This document shows, one piece after another, positions 1-13,100 of a stretch of 64,000 bases of DNA; within the stretch, counting starts at the first letter, position 1; every line of letters starts with the position of its first letter. The DNA is from Yamagishiella unicocca (taxonomy: Eukaryota > Chlorophyta > Chlorophyceae > Chlamydomonadales > Volvocaceae). The notes below the pieces were generated by a model that ran no database searches, had not been told where the DNA came from, and saw only the letters and a program-made list of their open reading frames with translations. Location of the stretch: assembly GCA_003116995.1 (NCBI GenBank), contig BDSL01000006.1:930001-994000 (forward strand). Direction: 5' to 3'. The position numbers were made by a program, and so were the translations under genes.

Positions 1-1953
1 TTAACCGCCTGCTGTGCCATTTTTTTCGTTGTATCAGCCTCATCTTTCGGCGGCGCAGATGTGGAGGTGTTTTTATCGCTCGGGTGAGGTCCCGACGGCA
101 CCTAGTTCAGCCGCGCGGATTCGCGCGACACTTATGCAAGTTGGTACGACGGATGGGTGGGCAAGCTGCAGGAATACTCAGGATGATAGCCTGCCAACGG
201 CGGTGCGCCAACGTCAACATTGACCAGAACGCCAAGAATTCGCTGCTTGCATGAGTCGCAGATGCTGCTTATTAGGTCACACAGCGACGGGACGGAGGGC
301 GCATGGAGGCAACCCTTTGTAATCCCTGACCACATGCATACACGTCGCAACAATCCGCTCGGGGGGCTTTCAGCCTATAGTGGCGGTGTGCATGGCAGAA
401 ATTATTCAACTGCTGGCAATAGCTGTCGCAAGACCCTTGCGATTGCGAACGACCATGAGCGAAGAACATGTGCTAATGCGTGCGTATGCCTTTGTGGCCT
501 CTGGCCCATTCTTCCGCCAACTTACGAATCCTCTGACCCATTCTTTGCCATGTCGCGTCGCGACTTCTACGATATGCGTACGCTCCCGTAAGCTGTATCT
601 ACGCGATGCTTCCTCTGCGCGCTCTCGCGTCTGCGCTCTCACGAGTGCGTCCAACGCTGTCTCATGCCGTGGAATGACGGTGCCATGAACTGATGGCCTT
701 GTTCCATACATGAGGTCATGAATAGAGCAGGCGGCACAATTCGACCAGTACGGTATCGTGAAGGGACACCTGCGGGGTCATGGGGTGCCATGTGGCCCCT
801 AGACCAAGGGTCAATGGCGATTCAGTGGCACTGTGTTCTTCATAGGAAGCCTTAAATCATCTTAGCAGGGCCCTGGGACATTCATCCTCAGGGGTCACGC
901 AACAGGACGCGCCCGCACCTCTGCGCAGCATGCATGTAGGTAGGACTCCGCGCGCGCTATGTCAACCACCAACGAGAACCGCTGTACGGCACCATGTTAG
1001 TTTTCGTTTGCCCATTGCTTGCTCTCACCAACCGGCCACACCGCGTCGTGTTAGCCGTCCGCGGTGTGGCCAACCGTCAGACAACCAACGTGCAACTGCT
1101 GCTGCTCTTCCTCGTCCCCCAAGCGCTCCTCGTCCCACCGCTGCTGCATGCCGAGTAAATTCCTCCACAGTGTCACGTTTCCGAATATTTTTCCATCATC
1201 GCTAAACGGCAATCTTTCTGTCGACACTGCAAAAATTGTCCCGGACGCCGGGACGACCGCCACAAGGTATGCACGCAATGCAATAGAGGTCGACCTGTAC
1301 GGTATGCGTCCGTCCGCCCTCTTGCGAGCAAAATCACGTGCGCCACCTGGCTAATCCGGGCCTTACGCGCCACTGGAGCTTGCCATCCCCTCTAGCACAG
1401 GAACGAGGCCGTACGCAGCGCTCCAGGAAGGGTCTGAAATTATAATAACGGTCATCTCCGCGACCACCCCCGCTACCTGCACCGTTCGATCTTTTCATGC
1501 GCTCTTTCGCAAAATACCAAAAATGTACGGCAGCATATTGCCGTACGGCAATCCGAATCCCGCAACAACTCCGAGCGCCACGAACAGGGAGCACGGAGCC
1601 AGCAGCCAACCCTCGCCCCACGCCGTACCGTCCTGCTCTGCCCCCTCCTTCGGCCCACGGCCTTTTTTAACAGTCGCGCGCAACCCACGCGCCCACCCTC
1701 CTGCCGATGGCAACACGCTTAACGCGCAGCGACGGACGCCGCGCACGCCCAACCACCAACCACCAACGACCAACCGCAACGCTGCAGGTGCACGCGTCCA
1801 TTGCGTCAACCTGCGTCCGCAGCAGCCGCTTTGCGCCCGGTCGGTGTTCCACTACAAACCCACCGGGGCGTCCTCTCACGCCGCCGCGAGCGCACCCAAC
1901 GTGTTTCCAAGCTACTCGGCCTGCCTTTCCAGTGCCGACCCACGGGTCTCCCC
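1..1953. other. Intergenic, no gene recognised
   Basis: I see no convincing coding region here. Open frames are short on both strands and lack the exon/intron pattern of the neighbouring genes. The stretch from about 1500 becomes C-rich. It lies 3' of the minus-strand gene ending near 1954 and may hold its 3' untranslated region, but I did not find a clear TGTAA signal (TTACA on the plus strand) close to the stop. Confidence 0.5.
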
Positions 1954-3511
1954 TCACACCCACGCCGCCGCCAGCCGCAGCGGCAGCTGCTCCCACTCTG
2001 CAGCCGCCTGCCAGCGCACCAGCACCTCCTCCAGCGCCCGACGCCCCGGGCTGCCGGCCGCGAAGGCGCGCGGCGCGCAGCGCACCGCCTCCCTCAGGGC
2101 GCCCACTAGGGCGCGTGTTGCGGGGTGCTTGGATGTGGTGGTGGCGTCCTTGAGGGCCCGCTCGGGCAGTGCGAGCTGCAGCTCCAGGCGGCACGATGAT
2201 GGAGGAGGTAACGATGAAGATGGTGATGATGGCAATGATGGTGATGATGATGGTAGTGTTGTTGATGTTGTTGATGTTGTTGTTGTTGTTGGTGGTGGTG
2301 GTGGGGGGGGGGGGGCGTCGGTGGTGGCTGCGTTGGCGGCGTGTGTGGTGGTGGTGGTGGTGGTGGTGGTGGTGGTGGTGGGGGCGATGAGGTGGCGGCC
2401 GGATGGGCGCGTTGGTGGGCCTGCAGCACCAAATGAGATTGCTGATGACGTCACCGCAGCGACAAACGAGGAAGCGGTGTCGTACATATGGTGAGTGTCG
2501 TATTGGGGCCGCAGCCGAGGCGAGCGGGTTAGGATGCGGGGGGTTAGGGTTTTAGGGTATAGGGTTTAGGGTTTTAGGGCAGGCTCGTCGGGTGGAGGGT
2601 TGGAGGACATCGTGGGTGGGTTCCAGGAAGACCCGTGGATGCCCGAAAAAACTGTTTAGGACAGACGTCTTGAGATGCATGCTGGAGAACTGGGTTGGGG
2701 ATACCAAAGCCGAAGGCAGTGAACCCGCACCAGCGGCCCAATGCCACCCGCCCCCACGCCCCCACGCGGCCGTATGTCTCAAACGGATTTTTCTCCACGG
2801 GTTTTCCTTGCAGCCCCCACGCCGCCCGCCCCACCAGCGCTAGAGCAGCCAGCGCCGTGTGCAGCGACTCGCAGCCAAACAGCTCCAGAACCACGGGAGC
2901 CCGCTGTTGCGCCTGCAGACAGAGCCGGCGGTTGCGGCGTTACGGTTGCACACGCGATGAGGGGTTGCTTGTGCAGTCTGGACGCAGCCGCAGCGGTGGG
3001 TTCGTGTGGGGTAAGGTGTTTTCCCGCACCACACGGACGGATGAAGCATCGCGGCGAGGCGAGTGCGACACGGAAAGGTGGGTGCGTTACATCATTTGAC
3101 CGGGCATGACGCTGGCCAAGGGAAGCTACCCTGCCCTGACGGAAAGACCGCCGAAGCGCTCTCCTACGAGGAGAGGCGCTATCCTGCGCACGACGAAGTG
3201 CATGCGGTGGTGACAACGACGGTCAAGGCGGCGGCGGTGGCGACGTACGGCTCGCAGCCGCAGGCAAACCGCAGTACGGACGGGCGTACCTTCAGGCGCA
3301 GCTGGGCCGTAACCGCGTCGTACACCTTCTCGAAGCTGCGGAAGGGGGGCGGGGATGGCGCGCATGGGAGGGGGTTGCGGAGCGGCGGGTTTCGATGGGC
3401 CAAGTGTGCCGGTAGGGGTGGAGGTGGTGGAGGAGGTTTCACAAGGTTGCGCCCCGCCATGACTGGACTGGCATCAATCCCTTTCTTGCGAGCGCGACGC
3501 AATGATTGCCG

Positions 3512-3546
<35 letters not shown>

Positions 3547-6500
3547 CTCAGCGGCTCAGCGCAGCATATATAAAACACACGACCCACGGGTCAGCTACCC
3601 TCCTCTGATGACGCGATCCGCACTGCGGCAGTGCCGTACTAGCGCCGGCACCCGTTGTGGCAGGTGCAGCGCCGACCCACCAGTCTCCCGACCGCAGTGT
3701 CAGGGGGGTGGCCTTGGCCGCCCGAGCCATCACGGGTGCTCGGCTGTGCAGGTTCAGTAGCAGGTGGGGGGGTGGGAGGCCGGAGGCGCCGAGGAAGGCG
3801 TCCTGGGGGGGAGCAGGGGTAAGAGGGCGGGCAGGTGGGAGCGGGGAGGGAGAGGCTGTCAAGGGGTGGAGGGACGTGGTGGGGCTGAGTCGCGTGGCTG
3901 TTGGGAGGGCGGGCGGCCAGTGGTGGTTGGATCTGGACAGCGCAGACAGGCGTTGGTTGGGTGCCAGTTTGGCGGTTGGTTGGGGTTCGGGTGGTGCAGG
4001 CAGACAGCTCGGAAGCAAGACCTGTGAGCAAGGAGAAGTACGACTGGCTGAGTGCGGCATTCCGACATGGGCATATGTTTTTAATTTAACAGGAGGGTAC
4101 TAAAAAGAGCCCCAAAGGCCCCAGCCAGTCCTACACCCCAGAGATGAGTCCGCGTGCGGCGAGCCGCGCCGCCCCCCACTCACCCCCTCGTCGCCCGGGG
4201 TGCCGTCCGGCCGCTGCACTGACGGCAGAGCACCGACCTGCGGCGGCGCGTGTTCGCAATGATGAGGCATGGTAACGGAATCGTACGACATGGTAGGGTA
4301 CGACATGGAGGAGGTCAGAGTGCGCCTCTTCTCCCGCCTGTTTTCCGCACTAGCCCCCCTGGTCAGCCCACCACAGACCACACCCACCGTGACCCGATCC
4401 GCCACCTTCCCAAGGTCCAGCTCACTGGCATTCCGCCAAGCCACTAGGTGCAGTACGGCGGCAGTGGCCCGTGGGTCGGCCGTGTCCACCAGGCACGCCG
4501 CGGGCAGTTTGTCAGAGACCCGGGGACGACCCTGGCGGTCACGTAGGACCTGCGGACCAGAAGGGGTGAGGTTGAGGAAAGCCCGTGGGGGAGGTGAGGT
4601 GGGTGGGGTTGGGGTGGGGTTGGGGTGGGGCGGAGTGGGGTCAGAGGGGATGGGGTGGGGTCAACACGGTAACCGCCGACCCACGGGCTTCCTCTCATAT
4701 ATACACACCCCGCTGCCAACACGGTAATCGCCGACCCCCCCCCCGGCAGCGCGGCCGTGGATTCGCGGATTCTCTTATCAAACCCCCCCGGCAGCGCCTC
4801 ACCCTCCGCTGCCTCACGAGCATCAGGTACGGCGCCGCAGCGGGGTATGAGCCCAACAGCTGCGGTGGCGGCAGCGGCAACACCTGCAGCGGCTGCGTCT
4901 GGCTGCCCGCCACCGCCTCGAGGGCACCCGCCGTCACACCCTGCACCTGCCCACGCGCCCTGACGGCGGCGAGCGCCCGCTCCGCGGGGGTGCCGCTGCC
5001 CTGCGCCTTGGACAGAGCCACCTTGGGGAAGGGGTGATGAGCGAGGAAGGGAGGGGGTTTAAGCTGCGAACTGAAAAACAGAGGCAATCCGGCCCACCCA
5101 GGTTCTCCAGCATGCACCTCCAAACGGTTACTATCCTAAACGGTTTCCTCTTTTGCACACGGGTTTTCCTTGCAGCCGCACCCAAACGGAAAAAACAAGC
5201 CGAATTCTTTTTCCAACGCAGGAGGCGCTCGTCGTACCTTTTCCTCAACGTCGAGCATGGCTTCCGCCAGCACCGTCAGATCCGCCGTCGTACACAGCAG
5301 CGCCCGGGGCAGGGCGGAGACCAGCCAGCGGCGGTGCTGCTCAGCGGCTGGCGGCGCCGGTCGGTTGTGCACGGGTCCCGTCAGCATCCACTCCCTGTAC
5401 CAGGCTTCGGCGGCGTAGCTGGCGAGGTCCAGCAGCACCACGGGTCCGGTGGTGAGGTGGTTCTGAGCCGCCTGCGGTACCACGAGGTAGGGGGGAGGCG
5501 TGGGTTTAGGAATGCGTGTGGGCCAGGAAGTCGCAGGTGAGGCGTGGAGGGGAGTGGCGAGAAGACCCGGTTACACGACATAGGTGTGTCTAGGGGGGGT
5601 TACATTAATAGACCCGGTAGGGGGGGTGAGAGCGCCTCCGGTGCATCAAGCTTTGGGGAGCCGGTGGGCGGCCGGTGAGGAGCCGGCATGTTGTCGTCGG
5701 GGGAACAAACTGCGCCCCCTGCCCTCCCACCGGAACGTTCTCCGCCCCGTCCTCCTTTCTTCTCTTTCCCGTCCTCCCCCTCCATCTAGGCGCCTCCCCC
5801 GGTTTTCCTAGTCAGTGCCGATCCACGGGTCCTCCTCTCATACCCCCCCCCCGGACAGACCTGCAGCGCCAAACACAGTTCGCCGAAGCGCAGCAGCTCC
5901 TCGCTGATGGTGACGCCCGCTGCGGCGGGCTGCCAGGCGGCACCACTGACGCTGTCGGCGCTCCGACCCGCGGGTCCCACGTCCCGTCGCAGCACGCCCG
6001 CCACAAACACAGGCACCTCCCCCCTCGAGCCCCCCATGCCGCCCCACCCGGCGTCTCCCCGGCCCGCCGAGGAGTCCAGGATGCTCAGGAAGCGTACGAC
6101 ACGTACGGCAGTCGTGTAGGCGCGGGCCGCCATGCGCAGCGCGATGCGCTGGTCTCGGAGCGTCAGGCCAGAGGTTGGGGATTCGCCGTTGGCGCTGCCG
6201 TCCGCGGTGGTAGTTGCGACGTTTGGTTGGGCGGTTGACTTGCTGTTGTCGGTTGTTTCCATGGTGGACTTGAACTCCGCCCAAGTGGAGGCACACACGA
6301 ACCCCACCCACACCTTCTCCAAAGCCATGACGTCATGATCGGAGGCCAGCACCGGGCATAAGGCCCGGTCATCTGCCACCGCGTCGTCACCGCCGCCGCC
6401 GCCGCCGCCGCCGTCAGCACCCATCTCGGTCTGTGCCGGCGAGCCGTCCGCTGCTCTGCCCTTCTCGACACCACCTCCAAGGAACACTTGGTCGCAGCCG

Positions 6501-8513
6501 CCCTTGCCGCCCTGGCTACTGCCGCTGCGGCCGTCACTGCTGCTGCTGCTGCTGCAGACGCCGCTGCCGCCCAGAAGTCCCTCCCCGCTGGCCCCCGGCG
6601 GCCCCGTCTCCACCTCCGCCAGGTCGCTGCTACTGCCGTCGCTGCTGCGAGGGCTACTGCCGTCCTCCGCACCGCCACCGCCAGGCGACGGCGCGCCGTA
6701 CACAGCCGGCGGCGGGGCGCAACCCCGACTTGGATCCTGGCTCGGCTCCGCTGACGATGAAGATATTACGTTGAAGAGGCCGTGAGTATGCGGGTACGGC
6801 ATCACGTGGGGCTCCGCCTTAACCGCCCCTCCGAAACCACCTGCCACCCGGGTCCCGCACGCCGCCGCCCCTCCCACCGCCGCCTCCACCCCTGCCCCCG
6901 CCTCCTGCTCCTGCTCTCCTTGTTGCTGCTGCTGCTGCCGCTGCTGGTTCCGGCTCCGAAACCTCCTGGTCATCGCCACCCCCATCAGCCGCCGCGGCAG
7001 GCTGTAGCTACCGCTGCAGTCTCGGGCGATCCGGTAGCGCAGCACCAGCCCCTCCACCAGCCTCGCCGCGTCCTCAGCAGGTAGTCCGCACACGTGACCC
7101 GGGAACCACGCGGTGGCGATCATCACCCGCAGCGCCTGGATGTGCAGCTCGGAGACGGCGCCACCGCCACCCTCGTCTTTTTGTCCGGCACCGTCCTCAC
7201 CGGCTCCGGTGGTGGTATCAGTGGCGGTGTCGGTGACGGCGGCGTCGTCAGTAGTGGTGTCTGTGGTGGTGTCTGCGGTGGTGGTCGAGGAGTCAGGGCA
7301 ACTGCCGGGCCGCGCGTCATGGGCGGGGCTCGCCGCCCTGCCGCCGGCCGCAAGGCGCAGCAGCAGGTCGGGCGGCAGGCAGCTGTTGGCTCGGTGAAGG
7401 TGCAGCGAGAGGGCCCGGATGTACGACATCTCGCCAGCATCTTCCGCGTCCCAATCGTAGTCGGGCCTGTCGAGAGGGTTTAGGGTCGGTTCGGTGGGTC
7501 GGTGGGTCGGTGGGTCGGTGGGTCGGTGGGTCGGTGGGTCGGTGGGTCGGTGGGTCAGTGGGTCAGTGGGTCGGCGGTCAACCCAAACTCAAACCAAACC
7601 CAAACCCAAATCCCTGCCCGCACCTCAGCACCCTCGAGGTGGAGGAAAGGCACTCCCGAAACGCCACCATCAGCTTGCGCCTCAGCGCCTCCACCGACTC
7701 GATAGCCCCCAAGGAGGTGAGGGAGGAGGGGGAGGGGGCAGGCGGGCACAGGGCGGGCGAGGAGCCAGCGACGCCGGTACCCTCGTGATGCGGATGCGGC
7801 GGCGTCTCGTCGTACGGCGTCATCTCTGAACCATCACCGGCGGGTTCGGCAGTGACGACGGGGGCGGCGGCAGCGGCGGTGGCGGCGGCAGCGGCGGTGG
7901 CGTCCTCTTGGAGCACCGGGTTCGAGTTCCATTCTATGATTTGCTGCCGCTTCTGCTGGTACAAGGCCACGTAGCGGGCCCTCCCTTCGCGAGTAGCCGC
8001 ATCTCGGTGCGCAGTTTGGAGTAGGGAGCGGTTGGGTGAGATGCGAAGGCAGTCGGGTCGCTGCCACAGCGGCAGCGCCTGCTTCCGCCTCGCCTGCAAC
8101 TGGAACAGCGCCTCCCGTGGGCAAAGCGTGCAAGGCGGAGTTTGAGCGTGGCCGTAATAGAACACGCATGGCTCCGGCTCCATGACTTCAGATTGGGTGT
8201 CTTTGGGGCCCTGTTCGGCCATGGAGTCCTCGGCCATCAGGCCCTGGTTGATCAGGCCCTGGGCGATCAGGGCTTCTTCTCCCATCCTGGCTTGCTGATG
8301 TGGGTCGAGTCGGCTTGGGACGGGACGGCAAGGTAGGAGGGGCTGGTGTCGATGTTCCGGAGAAAAGGGAGGAAGAGCTAAGGAATAGGGAGGTGAAGGT
8401 GGCTGATGGCGCGGGGATGCCAAGGGAGGCGCAAGGGAGGGGAGTCTAGCAAGCTCCAAGGCGCGTTTGGAGGACCCTGCGCGGCCAGCAGCGGACGCAT
8501 TGTATCGCAGCAT
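1954..8513 (-). CDS. Multi-exon gene of unknown function
   Basis: I do not recognise this protein. Exons on the minus strand that agree in phase and splice signals are 8513-7624, 7466-5861, 5471-5238 and 5021-4803, then one starting at 4549 whose 3' end I could not fix. Downstream, 3743-3681, 3335-3290, 2912-2835 and 2175-1954 (stop) also chain in phase with each other. The start is the first ATG at 8513; an in-frame ATG at 8285 is an alternative. Exon 1 has a small Cys cluster (C-x10-C-x2-C) and an Ala run. Exon 2 carries long Gly/Ser/Gln low-complexity insertions between conserved-looking helical segments. The C-terminal exons are Ala/Leu-rich and helical. The link between the exon at 4549 and the one ending at 3743 fails in phase with the donors I can see, so at least one more exon or a different donor is needed. 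The gene is divergent from panB. Confidence 0.6.
2339..2385. repeat. (GGT)n microsatellite
   Basis: A GGT run in the intron between the last two exons of the minus-strand gene. Together with the GAT/GTT-rich DNA before it (from about 2200), it creates long spurious Val/His/Thr open frames on both strands. Confidence 0.9.
2543..2579 (+). repeat. Interstitial telomere-like repeat
   Basis: Five degenerate units of the TTTAGGG/TTTTAGGG type, including two exact TTTTAGGG, the telomere unit known from Chlamydomonas. They sit in an intron of the minus-strand gene, immediately beside two copies of the dispersed short repeat. Confidence 0.8.
2618..2703 (-). repeat. Dispersed short repeat, full-length type copy
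   Basis: This roughly 85-bp copy matches those at 61208 and 63001: AGGAAGACCCGTGGATGC, then a CTGTTTAGGACAGACG block, then GATGCATGCTGGAGAACTGG. The strand given makes the constant end (CTTCCTCGAAA-like) the 3' end. It lies in the intron 2176-2834 of the minus-strand gene. Confidence 0.75.
2772..2814 (+). repeat. Dispersed short repeat, partial copy
   Basis: Contains CAAACGGATTTTTCTCCACG followed by GGTTTTCCTTGCAGCC, the subfamily whose tail ends in TTGCAG. It lies about 70 bp from, and inverted to, the copy at 2618. Confidence 0.65.
3515..3544. repeat. (AC)15 microsatellite
   Basis: Uninterrupted AC dinucleotide run in an intron of the minus-strand gene. Confidence 0.95.
5096..5177 (+). 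repeat. Dispersed short repeat copy
   Basis: On the minus strand it reads as the same blocks as the 2618 copy: AACCCGTGTGCAAAAGAGG, AACCGTTTAGGATAG, then GGTGCATGCTGGAGAACC. It ends in the CCTTGCAGCC tail and occupies much of the 216-bp intron 5022-5237 of the minus-strand gene. Confidence 0.75.
7493..7576. repeat. 8-bp tandem repeat (GGTGGGTC)n
   Basis: About ten copies of GGTGGGTC with slight decay at the right end. The array fills most of intron 1 (7467-7623) of the minus-strand gene. Confidence 0.95.
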
Positions 8514-10134
8514 CAGGGTCGAGGAGATGACCGCAGTGGCGGGAAAGTGTTTCGTGAATGGCCTGGACCCATTTCCTTGCGCCCAGGCTGAGTCGATTGG
8601 CGAGGGAAGACGTGCGCGGCCGGGACAGAAACGCGCTTGCGCAGCCCAACGTCGCCGCTAGGAGCCCTAGCAGCTACGATCTCACATACCTATGTAATGA
8701 CGGCGTTGAATGACCACCGCATGCAAGTGCCAACAAAGAATCTTGACATTCTAACCGCCTGTGCAATGACCAGCAATGTTGCTGAACTTTTTTGCCCAAC
8801 TATCATCAAAAAGCAGGAAAGAAGCGGCCGCAGTGAAACTATGGTGAAGAAATCGGTACCCGAATTCGCGCACCTAGCTATCGGAACAAACGCCTACGCT
8901 GTGGACCGTCACCAAGCGTAGTAAACTGCTGAGCTTCTTGGCAAAACGAAAGTAAAATTCATGCAAGCTGGTATTTTAGGAACGTAAGACCTCAAAGCTC
9001 AGACGTCAAGGGTTTGGCCGATGCAAGCCCTTTGATACCCAAATGCACAATGCGCACCGTAAATTTAGGGTAAATCTGTGATTACAATGTGATATATGAA
9101 GCTAATTACGCGACATTGACTGCTTGGCTTGACGCTCGCGAAGACCCGCGGGCCGTTCGGCACAATGGGCAGCGAATCACCGCTATGAGGGCGTAACAAT
9201 CGAAATGCATGGATAAATAGGATATCTGGAGCCTGCACACCTGGTTGAATGCATCGTCGTCGCTGCATATTCCGTAAAGCTTGAAGCCTATGACAATTCA
9301 TGGTGTAAAGGATGGCCGCTGTCGAATAGATGTGCAACTGCAGTACTACAATTGAAGTGCAGCTGCATGCAATCGTCGTTAATCATTCCTGACGTTGCAC
9401 TCGAGGTTCTCTGCCTCATAACGCCCACAATCGGATCAATGCGAACACTTGCAATAGCTTTCTGACTTAGAAGGTGAATTTCTATTATAGACGCAGTAGG
9501 CTCTGTCCCGTCGTCTTTCCGCAATGTCGGCGGGGCCCATAATGGCTGGACTTCGCGGGCTGTGCACAACTGGCGTTACTCAGCATCTGGCTGCCGTAGG
9601 TGAGGATAATCCTTTTAAGTGCTCATAGACCCCGTCGCTTCGTCTCTTTCCGTCAGCGACCCGCTCGGCACGCGCGCACGAACCGCAATTCTCGCACGTT
9701 CCCCGTGCAGCAACCCATACTCACGGTCTTATCGCATATTCAGAATCCGAATAATCATCCTAGACCGTGTCAGCCAGCCTCCATGCCCCACGACGGCTCC
9801 GTGGAAGGTCCAACGGCCGCTCCACGCCGTCGCCTGCCCAACTCGTCCCTCCCCTCCCCCCCCGCCTCCGCCCGCCATCTCTGCTCTCTTCCCAGCCACG
9901 CTCGCGACTGCAGGACCCTCTCTCGCCCACACCCAGACCCTCGGGTCGGCCCCTGCTGGCGTTGGCCCCAGCCCATGGGTCGGCCAGGGGCCGTACCCCT
10001 GGCGCCTCCTGCACTCCGGTGCCACCTCGAATCCCACCTCTTCGCCCCTCCCCAACCCACAAGACGTGACCGGGTGCTGCCTTCCGTGTCCTCCGGGATT
10101 CGAACCCAGTGGCGCGGCCAGGCCGCGCGCCGGC
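8514..10134. promoter_or_regulatory. Divergent intergenic region / shared promoter space
   Basis: No coding region is supported. This 1.6 kb separates the start of the minus-strand gene (8513) from the first ATG of panB (10135), so it must contain both promoters and 5' untranslated regions. The segment from about 8650 to 9600 is visibly richer in A+T than the flanking genes. The open frame running into panB from 9619 begins with GTG and has no ATG before 10135, so I read it as 5' untranslated sequence. Confidence 0.55.
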
Positions 10135-13100
10135 ATGGCGCTGCAGGGCGCAGCTGCCGCCGCCGCTGCTGCTGCGGCCGCGGGGCCGACGCCGCAGTGG
10201 CTTCGACCTCCTTTCCCTGGCCAGCCCTCCTCTTCATCCTCCTCCGCCACCACCGCCGCCGCCAGCACCACAGGTCGCGGCGACACCCCCCCTGGACCCA
10301 CACTCGCCACGACAACCTCCGCCACCGGCGCTGGCGGCGGCGGCGGCGGCTCTCACTCATTCGCGTCCTGGCAAGCCCGCGCGCACGCGGCGTCGACGCC
10401 GCCGCAGATGCCGATGCCGTCGCCGTCGGCGCCGACGGTGCCGCCAGCGCAGCTGCCGTCGCGGCGGCAGCTGTCGGTCCAGCCTGAGGCGGCGGTGTAC
10501 TCGGGCCCCTCGCCGCGCGGACCCTCGCGAGTGACCCTCAGGACCATTCGGAAGAAGTACGAGTCGGGGGAGCCGCTGACGATGGTCACGGCGTACGACT
10601 ATCCGTCTGCCGTACATGTGAGGGGGGCTGCTCGCGCGGCGGCGGCAGCGGGGTGGGTCGGTTAGGGGCGGGGGGCGGAGCGTGTCTAGTCCTGCAGCTC
10701 CTCTCCCCTGCGCCCGCCGTTTCGTATGTTTTGTAACCGGGGCTTCTTGCCCCTTCCCCCGCCTTCCCGCTTCGCCCCGGAAGGTTGAAGCTGCGGGTAT
10801 CGACATCCTGCTGGTGGGCGACAGTGTGGCCATGGTGGTTCATGGACACGACACCACTCTGCCCATCCGAATGGAGGAGATGATCGCGCACTGCAAGGCC
10901 GTGGCGCGAGGGGCGCGGAGGGCGTTCCTGGTGAGCAGCCGGAGGAGGAGGGGGGCAGGGCGTTCCTGGCGCGGAATGGGAGGCGGCGGCGGCGAGGGGG
11001 AGGTTGCAAAACGTGGAGCGGGAGCGGGGCGCGAGGCGAAGGGGGGGAGGCTGAGAGGTACCGGACATCGGCGTGGCGGGGAGGGCGGGGTGAGGTGAGG
11101 TGGAATGGGGTGAGGTGGGGCTCCTGCTCCTCCGCACCTTCTCCCAACCCACCCACCGACCGCCTCGAACCCACCGACCGCCTCGAACCCACCGACCGCC
11201 CGGCGCTGGCGCTCCGCATGCCCCCTCGCACCCGGGCTTTCCCCACAACCCCGCATGGCCCTCCTCCTCCTCCTCCTCCTCCTCCTCCCCCTCCTCCCAC
11301 CCCCTCCCACCTTGCGCTGCGCTTCCTCAGGTGGGTGACCTGCCATTCGGCTGCTACGAAACAGACGCGCGGGATGCCGTACGGTCTGCCGTGACGATGC
11401 TGAAGGAGGGGGGCATGGACGCAGTGAAGCTGGAGGGTGGGTGCGGCGGTCTAGGGAGGGAAGGGGGGAGCCCCGAAGGGGGAAGAGGGTTTTAGGGGTT
11501 TTAGGGTTTTAGGCACGAGAGCTGGGCGGGCAGGCGGGCTCGAAGGAAGGGCGGGGCAGTGAGGGGTTGGGGGTCCACTGGGGCTGATGGCGGTGCTGTA
11601 GGGTTTTGGCCAGGGGAGCCCTCGTCCCGGGAAGGGTACGAGCCGCGTCTTTGTGGGAAACAGGAGCCTCCTCGTCGTGACGCGGGATGTGGGTCGCGGC
11701 GTTTGTGCGTCCCTCCCTCCCTCCTCCCTCCGTCTTTTCTGAACGGTTTTTCTCGCATCCACGGGTCTTGCTCGAAACCCCTCCTCCCTTCCCCCTCCTC
11801 CCTCCCCCCTCTCCCATGGTGTCCGACGACCATGCGCCAACTATCCTGTCCCGTTGCGTAAAACGGTTTTTATGCAACCCCCTCCCCCCCGCAGGCGGCA
11901 GCCCTGCCCGCGTGGAGGCCGCGCGAGCCATCGTGGAGACCGGGGTGGCGGTAATGGGCCATGTGGGCCTTACCCCGCAGTCGGTCAGCGTCATAGGTGG
12001 GTGCAGGGGCGGGGAGAGAGGGGCTGTGTGCAGCTAAGGGGGGGTCGGCACCGCTGCTGGCCGCCGCTCCGTCGGCGCCATGGGCCGCCATTAGCGGGCG
12101 GAGGTGCCCCAGCAGGTGTGGTAGCGGGCGGAGGTGCCCCAGCAGGTGTGTTTTGTTGGAGGACCCCTTGCGTAGCCGCGCCCTCACCCCTGTCCCTGCC
12201 TCCCCCGCCCCTGCCGCCCTCCTTGCCGGGCCGCAGGCGGCTTCCGGCCCCAGGCGCAGGTGGCCGAGGAGGCGCTGCGGGTGCTGGACCAGGCGCAGGC
12301 GCTGCAGAAGGCGGGGTGCTTCGCTCTGGTGCTGGAGTGCATCCCCGGACCCATCGCCGCCGCCATCACAAGCACCCTCACCATACCCACCATCGGCATC
12401 GGCGCGGGCGGGCAGTGCAGCGGCCAGGTGGGTGGGGTGAGGGTACGGCAAATGCAGGGGGGAAGAGTGGGAGCAGGGACTTCCCAGCCGCCGCAAACCC
12501 GTCTTCAAATCGGTCTCTCTCCCAGTGGCTCTAATGGCCCCCTTCCTCTCCCCCTCCACCCACGGGTTTTTGCAACTCTTCCACGGGCTTCCTGTCCACA
12601 CACCCACACCCCGCCCCATCGCGGATTCTCTTATAAATCCCCCCGCCCCATTCCCCCCAGGTGCTGGTGTATCACGACCTGCTTGGGATGATGAGCCACC
12701 CGCACCATGCCAAGGTGGGCCTGGGGCCGGCGCCCCTCCTCCCTCCCTCCTCACATGCCGCGACGAATCAACCGCCAACCCCCAACTGCCAAACCGCGTG
12801 GCCCCAACCGCAGGTGACCCCCAAGTTCTGCAAGCAGTATGCCCACGTGGGTGAGATCATCGGCTCGGCGCTGCAGCAGTACCGGCAGGAGGTCGAGGAC
12901 AGGACCTTCCCCGGACCGCGATTCTCGCCGTACAAGATATCCGACCATGAGGTACGGCACGGGGTACGGCACGGGTACGGCGTGGGTACGGCACGGTACG
13001 GCACGGGCATGACGCAGCGCAGCGTCACGACGGGAGGGCTACGGAGGGGTCCCGGGTCGGGGTGACATGCGAAATCAACGACATGTTGTACGGAGGTCGA

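Noticed and set aside
1523..2494. A 323-codon plus-strand open frame and its minus-strand mirrors rich in Val, His and Thr
   Set aside because: It runs through the GGT/GTT microsatellite and antisense to the last exon of the minus-strand gene; the frame is open only because the sequence is simple.
2543..2579. Chromosome end
   Set aside because: Telomere-type units are few, degenerate and inside an intron, with genes on both sides.
7493..7576. CRISPR-like array
   Set aside because: An 8-bp head-to-tail repeat without spacers, in an intron of a eukaryotic gene.
9619..10134. An upstream start for panB
   Set aside because: The frame opens at GTG, not ATG, and the sequence before 10135 is Pro/Ser low-complexity; the first ATG is 10135.
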